Below, in pieces: positions 1 through 9,341 of a stretch of 64,000 bases of DNA. The notes under the pieces were generated by a model. The model made no database searches, was not told the DNA's origin, and worked only from the letters and a program-made list of their open reading frames with translations. Position 1 is the first letter of the stretch, and each line of letters opens with the position of its first letter. This DNA is from a bacterium (GTDB lineage: Bacteria; Spirochaetota; Leptospiria; Leptospirales; Leptonemataceae): assembly GCA_024742665.1 (NCBI GenBank), contig JANSYA010000002.1, positions 723,112 through 787,111 of the forward strand, given 5' to 3'. The translations under genes were made by a program, and so were the position numbers.

Positions 1-1635
1 GTGGAGGGCATGTCCCTCGAAGAGAAGGTCGGCCAGATCATTCACATCGGCATGTCGGGCAAAAAAATCGGCCCTACAGTTATCAAAGAAATTCAAAAGT
101 ACCGCGTGGGCGGCGTGATTCTCTTCGCCGCGAATTTCGGCACCGCCGCCAATCTGAAAAAGCTCAACACAGATTTGCAAAAGCTGGCCATCGAATCCAA
201 CGGCATCCCGCTTCTGATCAGCACCGACCAGGAAGGCGGGCGCGTGCTGCGGATCGGCCCGGACGGCACGACTCAGTTTCCCGGCGCGATGGCTCTGGGA
301 CAAACCGGCGAACCGCAGTACGCCGAAGACGTCGGCGTCGTGACCGGCTACGAACTCCGCAAGCTCGGGGTGAATATTGTACTCGCGCCGGTCCTCGACG
401 TGAATAACAACCCCGCGAACCCCGTGATTAACGTGCGTTCTTTCGGTAGCAATCCGGAGGTCGTCACCGAAATGGGCACGGCGCTCGCACGCGGTTTACG
501 CCGATCGCTTTCGGTTCCGGTCATCAAACACTTTCCCGGCCACGGCGACACCGACACCGATTCCCACCTGGCGCTGCCGACCATTACCCGCGATCTGCCC
601 GCATTAGAAGCGACGGAGCTGATTCCTTTTCGCGCGGCGATTCAGGAAGACGCGGAAGTCGTCATGACGGCGCACATTCTATTCGGTTCCCTGGATAAAG
701 ACAATCCCGCCACGCTTTCGAAGGCGATCATCGGCGGTCTGCTGCGGGACAAGCTCGGCTTTCAAGGGCTGGTCATGACCGACGCCATGGAAATGCACGC
801 CATCTCCAAACGATATACGAACCGGGTTTCCGTGAAGAAAGCCTTCGCCGCGGGCGTCGACATCATTCTGCTAACTTCTGACGGCGAAATCGTAACCGAA
901 ATGTACAGCTCGCTCCTGCGTGCTTTCCAGGACGGCGAGCTTTCGGTCGAACAGCTGGACGCCGCGGTCGAACGTCAAATTCGCCTGAAGTTTCGCCGCG
1001 GTCTGTTTCATCGTTTGAAATCGCCGCGTCTGGCCGCTCACGAACGCGCGCAGGAAATCGCCGGTTATTTCGAAGCCCGCGAAACTCGCGCCCGGGCGAT
1101 TTATGAAAGCGTGCTGCAAAAGTACGCCGATCAAAAGACTTCGCTGAACGAATCGGTTTCTCGCGCGGGCATCGCGTCGCTGCGCAAAGAGTTCGCGGGC
1201 GTTTCCGCCGCGGAACGCGAAAACGTTTACGCCCTGATGTACAGCAAAACGGCCTATACTCGCGCCATCGAACTGGGCCTGCCGAAAGAACGCGTGATTC
1301 GCATGCGCAAGCCGAGCGATATGTACACAATGCTCAAGAAACGCAGGGCCGGTCAGACCTGGCTGGTGGAAATTCCCGGCGACCGCCACATCGCCAGTTA
1401 TAATCGACTGATCAAAATTCTGGAAACCTCGCCGAAAAACGCGCCGGGCAAACAGTACTCCGGCAAGACCGTGGCTTTGCACACAGGCAATCCCTTTCTG
1501 AAAATTCGAGTGCCCAAAGACGGCGCCGTGCTCGCCGGCTTTTCGCCCACGACCGCCACCCGGCGGGCGCTGGTCTATCGCGCTCTCGTGGGACAGCCCG
1601 TGCGTCAGGCGGATTTGATTCTGCCGCCGGAGTAA
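1..1635 (+). CDS. GH3 beta-N-acetylhexosaminidase, NagZ-like (5' end outside window)
   Basis: Glycoside hydrolase family 3 enzyme, expected to remove beta-linked N-acetylglucosamine from muropeptides or other glycans. The NagZ signature KHFPGHGDTDTDSH lies at residues 176-189. In this family its Asp-His pair (D187/H189) is the general acid/base. D261 in MTDAMEM fits the catalytic nucleophile. The TIM-barrel part occupies about residues 1-340, followed by roughly 200 less conserved residues, so the protein is longer than the minimal cytosolic NagZ of about 340 residues. The window opens directly in conserved sequence at a GTG, so the true start, perhaps with a signal peptide, probably lies upstream. 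Its stop codon directly abuts the ATG of the HemW-like gene, suggesting co-transcription. Confidence 0.9.
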   Translation: MEGMSLEEKVGQIIHIGMSGKKIGPTVIKEIQKYRVGGVILFAANFGTAANLKKLNTDLQKLAIESNGIPLLISTDQEGGRVLRIGPDGTTQFPGAMALGQTGEPQYAEDVGVVTGYELRKLGVNIVLAPVLDVNNNPANPVINVRSFGSNPEVVTEMGTALARGLRRSLSVPVIKHFPGHGDTDTDSHLALPTITRDLPALEATELIPFRAAIQEDAEVVMTAHILFGSLDKDNPATLSKAIIGGLLRDKLGFQGLVMTDAMEMHAISKRYTNRVSVKKAFAAGVDIILLTSDGEIVTEMYSSLLRAFQDGELSVEQLDAAVERQIRLKFRRGLFHRLKSPRLAAHERAQEIAGYFEARETRARAIYESVLQKYADQKTSLNESVSRAGIASLRKEFAGVSAAERENVYALMYSKTAYTRAIELGLPKERVIRMRKPSDMYTMLKKRRAGQTWLVEIPGDRHIASYNRLIKILETSPKNAPGKQYSGKTVALHTGNPFLKIRVPKDGAVLAGFSPTTATRRALVYRALVGQPVRQADLILPPE

Positions 1636-2985
1636 ATGATTTCCCGGGCGATGCAGCGCGATCCATCCAGCACCGGGATCTACATCCACTTCCCGTACTG
1701 CATTCAGAAGTGCCACTACTGCGACTTCTATTCAGTGGGACTGGACCAGGACACGCGCCTTCCGGATCGCGCGACGGCTGTGCCGGCGGAGTATCTGGCC
1801 GCCTTTCTGGAATCGCTGAAGCTTGAGCTGCGAGATCGCCTGGAGCCGGCGAATATGAATGGGGTGCGGCATGGCGATCGGAGCGCGCGAAACGAATCGG
1901 ACCCGGACCATCGCGGCTTTCGTCGCTTCGAAACCATCAACACGATCTTCTTCGGCGGCGGCACCGCTTCGCTCATGCCGCCCGAGTTGATTCGTGAAAT
2001 CCTGGAAGTGCTGCGCGGCGAATTTCTTTTCGCGGCGAATATCGAAATCACTCTCGAAGGCAACCCCGAGAATTTCAGCGCCGACTATCTCACGGCTTTG
2101 CACGAACTCGGCGTAACCCGGGTGAACGTGGGCCTGCAGAGTTTTCGCGAAGACCTGCTCGATTCAATGAATCGCTACTACGATCCCGGTCGCTACGACG
2201 CCGTGCTCGAAAATCTGCGCTCTTCGCAGATCGAACAGATCGGCGGCGATTTGATCTACGGTTTCCCCGGACAGACCGCGGCGGAATTCTACGACGATCT
2301 GGAGCGCGTGCTGGCCGCGCGGGTCAACCACCTGTCGGTGTACAGCCTGACCCTGGAATCGAATACGGCCTACGCGGGACACGTCCGCACCGGCAAGATG
2401 ATCGCCCCCGGCGAAGAACTCCAGGAACGAATCTTTCAGGAGCTTCCGGAAGCGCTCGCCGCGCGGGGTCTGACTCAGTACGAAGTTTCAAATTTTTCCA
2501 GGCCGGGCTATGAGTGCCGCCACAATCTGCGCTACTGGCTGTACGAAAGCTATCTCGGACTCGGCCCGGGCGCTCACGGCTTCGACGGCCGCTATCGCTA
2601 CGGCAATTCGCGCAGCGTCGCGAACTGGCAGAAAAATCCCGCGGCCGCCGCTTTGCAAAGGCACAATCCGCTCGAAGAACTGCCCCTCGTTTATTTGCGA
2701 CTGTGCGATACAATCGATGCGAATGTTTTTCGCGAGGTGCTCGTGCAGGAAGGCGGCCATCCGGAGCGAGTCGTCGATCGCGCAGAGGAGATCTTCGCGC
2801 AGTGGGCGGCGGCCGGCTACGGTTCCTGGACGAATGCGCGCGAAGGCGCGTCCGACAGCGCGCAAGCCCTGGAGGGCGACCGCGGCTTTCGCTGGGATAT
2901 GAACGGACTCCTGCAGCTCGACGATCGCGTGTTTGAAATGTGCGACGCGCTTGAGGCTACGACTCAGCCGCAGTCCCGGGATTGA
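1636..2985 (+). CDS. hemW: HemW-like radical SAM protein (HemN/coproporphyrinogen oxidase family)
   Basis: Radical SAM enzyme of the HemN/HemW family. Cysteines C22, C26 and C29 form the CxxxCxxC motif for the 4Fe-4S cluster within HFPYCIQKCHYCDFYS, which reads as HemW (heme chaperone) rather than HemN. A GGGT SAM-binding motif is at about residues 107-110 and a GLQSF segment follows at about 160. A charged insertion near residues 70-98 makes it 449 residues against about 380 for typical HemW. The ATG follows the preceding TAA with no gap. A second in-frame ATG at 1651 is possible. Coproporphyrinogen dehydrogenase activity cannot be excluded from sequence, but the motif favours HemW. Confidence 0.88.
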   Translation: MISRAMQRDPSSTGIYIHFPYCIQKCHYCDFYSVGLDQDTRLPDRATAVPAEYLAAFLESLKLELRDRLEPANMNGVRHGDRSARNESDPDHRGFRRFETINTIFFGGGTASLMPPELIREILEVLRGEFLFAANIEITLEGNPENFSADYLTALHELGVTRVNVGLQSFREDLLDSMNRYYDPGRYDAVLENLRSSQIEQIGGDLIYGFPGQTAAEFYDDLERVLAARVNHLSVYSLTLESNTAYAGHVRTGKMIAPGEELQERIFQELPEALAARGLTQYEVSNFSRPGYECRHNLRYWLYESYLGLGPGAHGFDGRYRYGNSRSVANWQKNPAAAALQRHNPLEELPLVYLRLCDTIDANVFREVLVQEGGHPERVVDRAEEIFAQWAAAGYGSWTNAREGASDSAQALEGDRGFRWDMNGLLQLDDRVFEMCDALEATTQPQSRD

Positions 2986-2988
2986 GAC

Positions 2989-3732
2989 GTGAAACTCTGT
3001 CCCCTGTGCAATACCGGCAAACGCAAGCGCGCCTGCCCTCTACAGGACGCTCAGCTGATCTGCGAAGGCTGCTGCGGCGAAAAGCAAAGCTTCCTGTGCG
3101 GCGGCTGTGAATTTTATTCGCAGGCGAGCGTGCTCTCGTTTCAGTGCCGGTGCTGCGGCGCGCGCGAAATCGAGGATGAAATTTCCGAAATCGCGCAACA
3201 CGGCCACGTTCCACTCTTTGAGATCGACAGGATTGCATCAAACAACGACGCAATCGAAACGCATGAATCGGCCGAAACGATTCAGGCGAATCAGGCGATT
3301 GAACCGGGCGAAAGCTATCGCATCGAACTGAGTTTTCCGTTTCGCGCGAACTCAGACGAAACCGTTTTCTTGTATTCGCGGGCCGGCGAAGCGCAGACCT
3401 GGATGGAAGTCGAGATCGTCAGAATTCGATCGCGCGATCATTATTCGGCGATCGTGGAAGTCTTTGTGCGGAACACCGGAGACTTTCCGGCTCTTGCGGA
3501 TCGTTGCCCGGAACACCGCTTCACTCTGCCGGACCTGAACGAAATATATCCGGGCAACGAAGTCCGCCGGGAGCGCGTCGGCGAAGATCTCTATCGAATC
3601 TCAAGCATGTGCCAGGACGGCGGCATTTCGATTCTCGTACAGGAAAATGCCGGGGCACGCATTGTGCTCGTCAGCGAAGGCTGGTTCAATCACTGGCGGA
3701 GCTTCGCGTGCAATCTGCGGCTGAGCGAATGA
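2989..3732 (+). CDS. Cysteine-rich (zinc-ribbon-like) protein of unknown function
   Basis: Unrecognised 247-residue protein. The first 57 residues hold 11 cysteines (4, 7, 16, 25, 28, 29, 37, 40, 53, 55, 56), arranged largely as CxxC pairs typical of zinc ribbons or small treble-clef folds. The remainder (about 60-247) is acidic, has no membrane segment and appears beta-rich. The start ATG lies 3 bases after the upstream stop, so it is probably the third gene of the operon that begins with the GH3 gene. Metal binding by the N-terminus is an inference from the cysteine spacing. Nothing points to a specific partner. Confidence 0.8.
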   Translation: MKLCPLCNTGKRKRACPLQDAQLICEGCCGEKQSFLCGGCEFYSQASVLSFQCRCCGAREIEDEISEIAQHGHVPLFEIDRIASNNDAIETHESAETIQANQAIEPGESYRIELSFPFRANSDETVFLYSRAGEAQTWMEVEIVRIRSRDHYSAIVEVFVRNTGDFPALADRCPEHRFTLPDLNEIYPGNEVRRERVGEDLYRISSMCQDGGISILVQENAGARIVLVSEGWFNHWRSFACNLRLSE

Positions 3733-3745
3733 GAAACGCGGTAGA

Positions 3746-4141
3746 TCAATCAATCGCCGGCAGCACGTGCCGCGCTTCCTGATATGCGAGGACCGCGACG
3801 AAGAGCGCTTCCAGTCCCATGTGCACGAGCAACAGGAGCGGCGGCTCGCCGGTCGTCGAAAGCCACCAGATCTGAGCGAAGCACTGACCGGCCCAGGCGC
3901 TGTTCGCGATGATCAATAAGATCGCGCCCGCGGACCACACTTGATTCGTGCGACGATAGCCCAGAACAAGTGCGCCGGAGTAGCAGCCATAGATCACGTT
4001 CGCGCCGCCGATGAAATACACGTACTCAATGGGCCACGCGAATACGGGGCCGCTAAGCAGAGGCGTGAGCGCCAGTGTCAATATGCCGACCGCCAGACCG
4101 GCCAGGGAATCGACAGTGAGAATCGTGATTGCCTTTTTCAT
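3746..4141 (-). CDS. Small four-helix membrane protein, unknown function
   Basis: 131 residues with four strongly hydrophobic segments at about 5-29, 38-60, 72-92 and 104-122, and only short loops. No motif that I recognise. It lies 85 bases downstream of the 7TM-AraC regulator on the same strand, so it may be part of that reverse-strand transcription unit. It converges with the cysteine-rich gene, with 13 bases between the stop codons. Confidence 0.75.
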   Translation of the reverse strand: MKKAITILTVDSLAGLAVGILTLALTPLLSGPVFAWPIEYVYFIGGANVIYGCYSGALVLGYRRTNQVWSAGAILLIIANSAWAGQCFAQIWWLSTTGEPPLLLLVHMGLEALFVAVLAYQEARHVLPAID

Positions 4142-4226
4142 AGCGCAAGCGTAGCAGATTGGCGTCCCGAGATCGACCGGACTTATAATATGAGCCGAAA
4201 AAAATTACGAGCGGGCATTGGTTTGA

Positions 4227-5357
4227 TTAACGATCCTGGCCGGTCCCGGCCTGTTTACGGAATCGCGTGGGACTCACCCCCGCATGTCGCGCGAAAGCTT
4301 TGTTAAAAGCGGACTTGGAATTAAAGCCGACGTCATAGGCGATCGACAGCACGGTTTCCTGCGGGCGGGAGACAAGCAGTTCCCGGGCGGCCTGAACGCG
4401 GCGCCGATTGATAAAATCCGAAAAGCTCGTCTTCTGCACCGCATTCAGATACTCCGACAGTCGGTGCGGAGTCGTTTCCAGCAGATCCGCAAGCGCAGGC
4501 ATGGTCAGGTCGTCCTGACGATAGACCTGGTCGGCATCCATTAGTGCATTCAGCCCGCGCTCGAGACTATGCAGGTCGACGCCGACCAACTGGGACTGCA
4601 AATAGCGCTCCCGCTTCTCGCGTTCCGATCGCATCAAACCTTCGAGGATTTCGAAAAGATCGGGATAGCGTTTCTGCAAAAGATACATCAGCGGAACCAC
4701 GAGCGCCAGCAATCCGATCGCGAATTCAACCAGCGCGCGGTTCGCGGTCGCAATGCCGGCGAAGGCCGAGGCGGTGCTGATCAGCGCGATCAGATTCATG
4801 GCCAAAAACGCGCGGACGGTTTCCTGACGACGCAGGTTTTCCAGATTCAAGAGCAGCAGCATCGACCGCACCAGCAGTCCAAGATAGACGGCGACGTGCA
4901 CGAGCGCCAGCGGCGTCAGCAGCAGATAGGGATCTTCGAAAATATTCTCCGTCGCACCATCAAAGAGTTCCATCGCCAGCGCGATCCGTTCGCCGATCAC
5001 CGTCGCCGGCTGCAGCGCATTCGGCAGCACGAGCGGAAATACCAGCAGGCCGGGAATGAGATGCCAGAGCAAAGCGCGCGAATTCGGACTGCCCGGATCG
5101 AGCACCGCGCGCAGATAGATATAAACCAGCGGGCCGATCCAGAAATTGGCCGGCAGAGTGATTTCATAGAGCAGCGGCAGCGCCGACATCCAGCCGGAGA
5201 ACAGCAGAAAGGCGCGCAAGAGAACGAAGGCGTAGACCAGAAAGATCAGCGCCAGCCAGATATTATGGCGACGGAGTCCGCGCACGACGAGTTCGCCGAT
5301 GGCAAAGAGCAGCAGCAAAGCGATCGCCGGCGGCGTTACATACAGGAAGGCATGCAT
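4227..5357 (-). CDS. AraC-family regulator with multi-pass membrane N-terminus
   Basis: 376-residue protein. About residues 1-215 carry six or seven hydrophobic helices. The last 95 residues (about 282-376) are an AraC/XylS DNA-binding domain with two helix-turn-helix units, including the conserved second-helix stretch IAYDVGFNSKSAFNKAF and a terminal GVSPTRFRK. This is a membrane-tethered one-component regulator: signal perception in the bilayer and DNA binding by the cytosolic tail are inferred from architecture. A second protein of the same design is encoded at 26080-27261. It starts 54 bases after the stop of the upstream gene on the same strand. Confidence 0.88.
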   Translation of the reverse strand: MHAFLYVTPPAIALLLLFAIGELVVRGLRRHNIWLALIFLVYAFVLLRAFLLFSGWMSALPLLYEITLPANFWIGPLVYIYLRAVLDPGSPNSRALLWHLIPGLLVFPLVLPNALQPATVIGERIALAMELFDGATENIFEDPYLLLTPLALVHVAVYLGLLVRSMLLLLNLENLRRQETVRAFLAMNLIALISTASAFAGIATANRALVEFAIGLLALVVPLMYLLQKRYPDLFEILEGLMRSEREKRERYLQSQLVGVDLHSLERGLNALMDADQVYRQDDLTMPALADLLETTPHRLSEYLNAVQKTSFSDFINRRRVQAARELLVSRPQETVLSIAYDVGFNSKSAFNKAFARHAGVSPTRFRKQAGTGQDR

Positions 5358-5411
5358 GCGAAGGCCAGCATAGCTCGCAGATGGTCGCTGTCATGAAGTT
5401 TACGGACAAGA

Positions 5412-6941
5412 TCAGGACAGGATTTTGATCGCAGCTGCGATTTTATTTTGCAACGCCGGCTCCGCCAACCCGGACTGAAATCGGAGCAGCGCCTCTTTGA
5501 CCGTGCCTTCGCGAAACCACTCGCCGACCGGATCGGTATCGTCACTCCGATTCCAGTAGCCCGCCCGGTACACTGCGGCCGCCAGATGCAAATGCGCTGC
5601 ACGATCTTTGCGCGCCAGCCACGCCTCGAAAAACGAACGCAGCTCAGGTCCGTCGAAGGCGGCCGCCATTTCATCGAGATACTGAATCGCGTCACAGTGA
5701 TAATAATCGAAACGATCCAGCCGGCGCTGCCACAAAATCAAACAGAACTCAAGAGTCGCGTTCCAAAAATCGTCGGGCATATGCGAACGGCACTCCCGAA
5801 TTTTTCCAGGCACGATCTGATCTCCGTGACACGGCCAGTCTTCGAACGCCATGCACTCCAGCAATCGCGGCAGAAAATATAAAAAATCTTCAGCGTCGCC
5901 CATCGTGCGCAGACCGCGGTGGGCGAAGTACGCGGCGTCTGCAAGCGGCAGCTCCCTGCGCGCAAAGCGCATCAGCCTCCAGGCGCTTTCCAGGCGATCG
6001 CCGAAAGGAAACACGCGCTCTTCAAATCCGGGCCGCAAAGCTTCGGGCGCGGCGGCATACAGACGATCGATCAGCGCGCGGGGAATCTCCTGATCCTGTT
6101 CGGGCGTGATATAATACTCGGGACCGAAGGGCTGCTCCGATTTATAGAATCCAAGATTGTGACTCCACAGCTCTTCCGAGATCTCATTGGCCAGCGTCCG
6201 GTCTTCCAGGCTGAAAAACAGCGGCTCCAGACGCGCGTTGCAGCGCGGCAGGAGCGCCCAGAATTTGAGGGCGGATTCACGTCGCGGGAAACGCTCCTGT
6301 TGCTCCTTATTATGGAGACTGTAGATGCGGTGGCGCAGAGCCGTTTCGGCATCAAGCTCGTCCCAGACATCGAGAAACCACTCCAGCTCGACGCTGGTGA
6401 AGATCTTCTCCAGCTCTTGCAGAAAATCAAAGGCCGGCGTAAAGGCGTGAAATTCGGAAAGCAAGTCCAGCCACAGACTCTGCTGAAACATCGTGAGCGT
6501 CCGGATTTCCACTTCGGGCCAGGTCTTCCAATCGGCGTACTTCAGTTTCGTCACCATGCCCGCGTGAATCCACGCGCGCTCTTTTAGATCGGCCGCCTGA
6601 ACTTCCAGAATGCGCGGCATGAAGTGTTTAAAATCTTCTACTCCGCCAACGGTCGTAACCGCGTGCCAGCTGTATGTCCTGATCAGATCGGCGTCGACCG
6701 TGCGCAGAGGAACGCCTTCGAGTTCGGAGGCGTAGTCGCGAATCGGCGAGGCCCGCTCCGCCAGACCCGGCACGAGTTCATACGACTCGAACACCTGATA
6801 AGCAATTTCGACGATTTCCGAAACGCCCTGCGGCTCCCAATTCATATCCGGCATCGTTGCGGCTATCGAGGATCCCCGCCAGAGTATTTCGCGCCAGTCC
6901 GACTTCAGGACACCGACGCCGGATCTAAATCTCTTGTTCAT
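5412..6941 (-). CDS. Large soluble protein with internal duplication, unknown function
   Basis: About 509 residues from the ATG at 6941, which has GGAG close upstream. The frame stays open to 7214, but that extension runs into the divergent exported-protein gene, so it was rejected. A start at 6854 is also possible. No signal peptide or membrane segment. The protein is internally duplicated. GGVEDFKHFMPRILEV at about 99-114 matches GDAEDFLYFLPRLLEC at about 348-363, and each is followed by a similar stretch of about 120 residues rich in Trp, Phe and Leu. I do not recognise the fold. The repeats look alpha-helical, as in adaptor or scaffold proteins. Confidence 0.82.
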   Translation of the reverse strand: MNKRFRSGVGVLKSDWREILWRGSSIAATMPDMNWEPQGVSEIVEIAYQVFESYELVPGLAERASPIRDYASELEGVPLRTVDADLIRTYSWHAVTTVGGVEDFKHFMPRILEVQAADLKERAWIHAGMVTKLKYADWKTWPEVEIRTLTMFQQSLWLDLLSEFHAFTPAFDFLQELEKIFTSVELEWFLDVWDELDAETALRHRIYSLHNKEQQERFPRRESALKFWALLPRCNARLEPLFFSLEDRTLANEISEELWSHNLGFYKSEQPFGPEYYITPEQDQEIPRALIDRLYAAAPEALRPGFEERVFPFGDRLESAWRLMRFARRELPLADAAYFAHRGLRTMGDAEDFLYFLPRLLECMAFEDWPCHGDQIVPGKIRECRSHMPDDFWNATLEFCLILWQRRLDRFDYYHCDAIQYLDEMAAAFDGPELRSFFEAWLARKDRAAHLHLAAAVYRAGYWNRSDDTDPVGEWFREGTVKEALLRFQSGLAEPALQNKIAAAIKILS

Positions 6942-7020
6942 TCTCCGGACATTTCCGATATATGGATTATTGAAGGCAAGAGCCAGCTTCCGTCCTCTCC
7001 TCTCGAACTCTCCTCCCGCC

Positions 7021-8406
7021 ATGGATATGAAGATATTTACGCTATCCTCTATACTATTAGCGATCAGCGTGCAAAGCGCCTGCCTGGCGCAGTTCCCGGA
7101 TAACAGCGACAATTTCGCGCTGAGCCTGGTGGCGGGACTGGTCCTGTCAGACAGCCCCGAGTTCGCGGGCATACGCGTCAGTCGATCGACTCCCCAGGCA
7201 TTTACAAACGCCACTCCTGAATCACCGCTTTTCGATCAGCGAGATTTCGCAAGCGGCACCTTTGCGAACGTCACCACCCTGAACAGCCTTCCGATCCCCA
7301 GGCAGGACGTGTATTTTCTGAACGGCGGCGTGGACTTTCAGGCCAACAACACAGGCGATCGAGCGATCCAGTTTCTGGCCCCGGCGATACTCCCGGGCGG
7401 ACAAATTGGCTCCGCTGTCGTGGGAGCCCCCACGGCGCACAGCATCGGTCTACTGCGCCAGCTATCTTCCAGCGCGAACATCAATCTGCAGACGCGGCAG
7501 GGATCGGGCGGCGCCCTGAGTACGGCAACCGATCCAACGACCACGCTCGGCCTCGTTCGTTTCAATCGAGCGGTTGGATCGGCCGCTATTGTTCGCAAGA
7601 CCGCGCCGCAACCGATCCCAAACAACGCATTGACTGCGGCGACTTTTCAGGTCGCGGATTACGATACGGGAAATTATTACAGCGCGGCGCAGCAGGACCG
7701 GCTGACCATACCAGAGACCGGCGTATATTTAATCGTCGGCAACGCCCGGCTGGCTGCGACTGGAAGCGCCAGCGGGCGCGGCGTCGAAATTTTCATTAAC
7801 GGATCCACGGCAATCGCACGCGATGTGCGTATCGCCGGGGCTACGGCCGCCGCCGCTCAAGACGTCAGCGCGGTCTACCGCCTGAATGCAGGCGACACCG
7901 TCGCGATGCGTTATTATCACAACGGCGGCGGTTCGCACAATCTCCTGGCAAACTTGACGATGATGGCTATCGCACGCCTGGACGCGAACGCGCCGTCCAC
8001 CCGCAATGTGCTTCTCCGTCGTGCGGCCGTAACTATTCCGAGCGTGGCGACGGGCGCGAATACTCCGCTGGCCCTGAGTACCGTGCAGCGCGTGGACTCC
8101 GCCTACGTCATTGCGAATCCTGCGAACACCACCATCGTGCAAAGCGGACTGTATTTGATCGTCGGGAATGTGCAATTCGCGAATACCGGATTCGCGCGAC
8201 GCAATCTGGAACTGAAGGTCAACGCCGCCGCCGTCGCGGTCGAGACCCGCAACGCCGGCCCCGGCGGCCACGGTGCGCTCAACGTAGTGCACATGCGGCA
8301 GCTCAACGCGGGCGATACGGTTCAGATTTCGGTAATCCAGAATACCGGCGGCAACCTCGGCCTGGTCGCGGCGGGCTGTTTTCTACAGATGATCAAGCTG
8401 GACTGA
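7021..8406 (+). CDS. Exported protein with three tandem C1q/TNF-like jelly-roll repeats
   Basis: 461 residues with a cleavable signal peptide (hydrophobic about 5-20, ending SACLAQ). ATG 7021 was chosen because it begins the signal peptide; a second ATG lies at 7027. The mature part reads as three related segments of about 130 residues. Each contains a GvYlIvGN-type strand, a charged strand, and a LNAGDTV segment followed by an N-G-G turn. The second (TGVYLIVGN, LNAGDTVAMRY) and third (SGLYLIVGN, LNAGDTVQISV) are clear and the first is divergent. This pattern resembles C1q/TNF jelly-roll domains of secreted bacterial proteins. A surface or binding role is inferred. It is divergent from the duplicated-domain gene. 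Confidence 0.75.
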   Translation: MDMKIFTLSSILLAISVQSACLAQFPDNSDNFALSLVAGLVLSDSPEFAGIRVSRSTPQAFTNATPESPLFDQRDFASGTFANVTTLNSLPIPRQDVYFLNGGVDFQANNTGDRAIQFLAPAILPGGQIGSAVVGAPTAHSIGLLRQLSSSANINLQTRQGSGGALSTATDPTTTLGLVRFNRAVGSAAIVRKTAPQPIPNNALTAATFQVADYDTGNYYSAAQQDRLTIPETGVYLIVGNARLAATGSASGRGVEIFINGSTAIARDVRIAGATAAAAQDVSAVYRLNAGDTVAMRYYHNGGGSHNLLANLTMMAIARLDANAPSTRNVLLRRAAVTIPSVATGANTPLALSTVQRVDSAYVIANPANTTIVQSGLYLIVGNVQFANTGFARRNLELKVNAAAVAVETRNAGPGGHGALNVVHMRQLNAGDTVQISVIQNTGGNLGLVAAGCFLQMIKLD

Positions 8407-8417
8407 TTGCTCGAATG

Positions 8418-9341
8418 CTACGGCTGCGCGGGAGATGCGCCTGGCCCGATGTGCGGGAAGTCTGGCTTCGGCCCGGACGCCGGCGAATCGATCGAATCGC
8501 CAGTTACAGCGTTCTTCGACTTCGAAGATTCGCACAGTTCTCGTTCCAATCGACCGGCAAGCCGGGAAGCGATGCGCAACTGTTTGTAAGAATGAATCCA
8601 GGGTTTGCCCGAATGAGGCAGAATCAGGACTCCGTCCAGGAGCAGAACTTCGAAACGTCGGTGCAACGGAACAAGACCCCGCTCAATGCGCGGAAGTATT
8701 CCCAGGAACGTTTCTCGATCATTGGCTCCGACGCTGCGCGCAATCCCGGAAATCCCGACCGAGTTCAACGCGCAGGGCATTTCCGAGGAATACATCTCCG
8801 AATGCCGCGAGACCCTGAAACCAAGAGTCGGTGTACAGTGCAATTGCGTGGCGAGACACCCATGATGGAATCTGCCGGCGCCGGAATACAGACTAATCCA
8901 GAGGCGCCCATGGATTTTGCCACTCAGATAGAATTTATATTTGTAGGCCAGCCGCTTGATGTACCTGCGTGCAACGGGTGAGCGAATGAAATCCAGACTC
9001 GCATATTGTTCCAGATCGCCGGTTGATTTTGCTGCAACTACGCCGCCCGACTCCCGGTGTAGATTTTCAATAAATTCGTCTCTGGAACCGACCGAGCCAT
9101 TCATCGAGAGGATCAGAAGGGCCATGATACTTACAATTAAGAAGATCGCATAGAGCTGCTTGAATGGTGCATTTTCTGGAGCGTATCCGAGTTCTGCAAA
9201 AACGAACCCGCCCACCACTGCCCCGGCCAAACAGATCTTTATTATACGCAACCGCCTCCGCTGCCGGCGAGCGGCGATACCCCTGCCTGGTTGCTTCGTT
9301 TTGTCAGCCATTCTCATCCGCCCATCGGCCCGCTCATTCAT
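8418..9341 (-). CDS. Two-helix membrane protein, unknown function
   Basis: 307 residues beginning with a strongly basic stretch (RRQRRRLR at about 25-32), then two transmembrane segments at about 33-50 and 63-80, and a soluble C-terminal part of about 220 residues. No family recognised. Its ATG overlaps the stop of the upstream lipoprotein gene in the string ATGAATGA, so the two are probably translationally coupled and function together. The last 40 residues are Pro/Ser/Gly rich and low in complexity. It converges with the jelly-roll gene, 11 bases apart. Confidence 0.65.
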   Translation of the reverse strand: MNERADGRMRMADKTKQPGRGIAARRQRRRLRIIKICLAGAVVGGFVFAELGYAPENAPFKQLYAIFLIVSIMALLILSMNGSVGSRDEFIENLHRESGGVVAAKSTGDLEQYASLDFIRSPVARRYIKRLAYKYKFYLSGKIHGRLWISLYSGAGRFHHGCLATQLHCTPTLGFRVSRHSEMYSSEMPCALNSVGISGIARSVGANDRETFLGILPRIERGLVPLHRRFEVLLLDGVLILPHSGKPWIHSYKQLRIASRLAGRLERELCESSKSKNAVTGDSIDSPASGPKPDFPHIGPGASPAQP

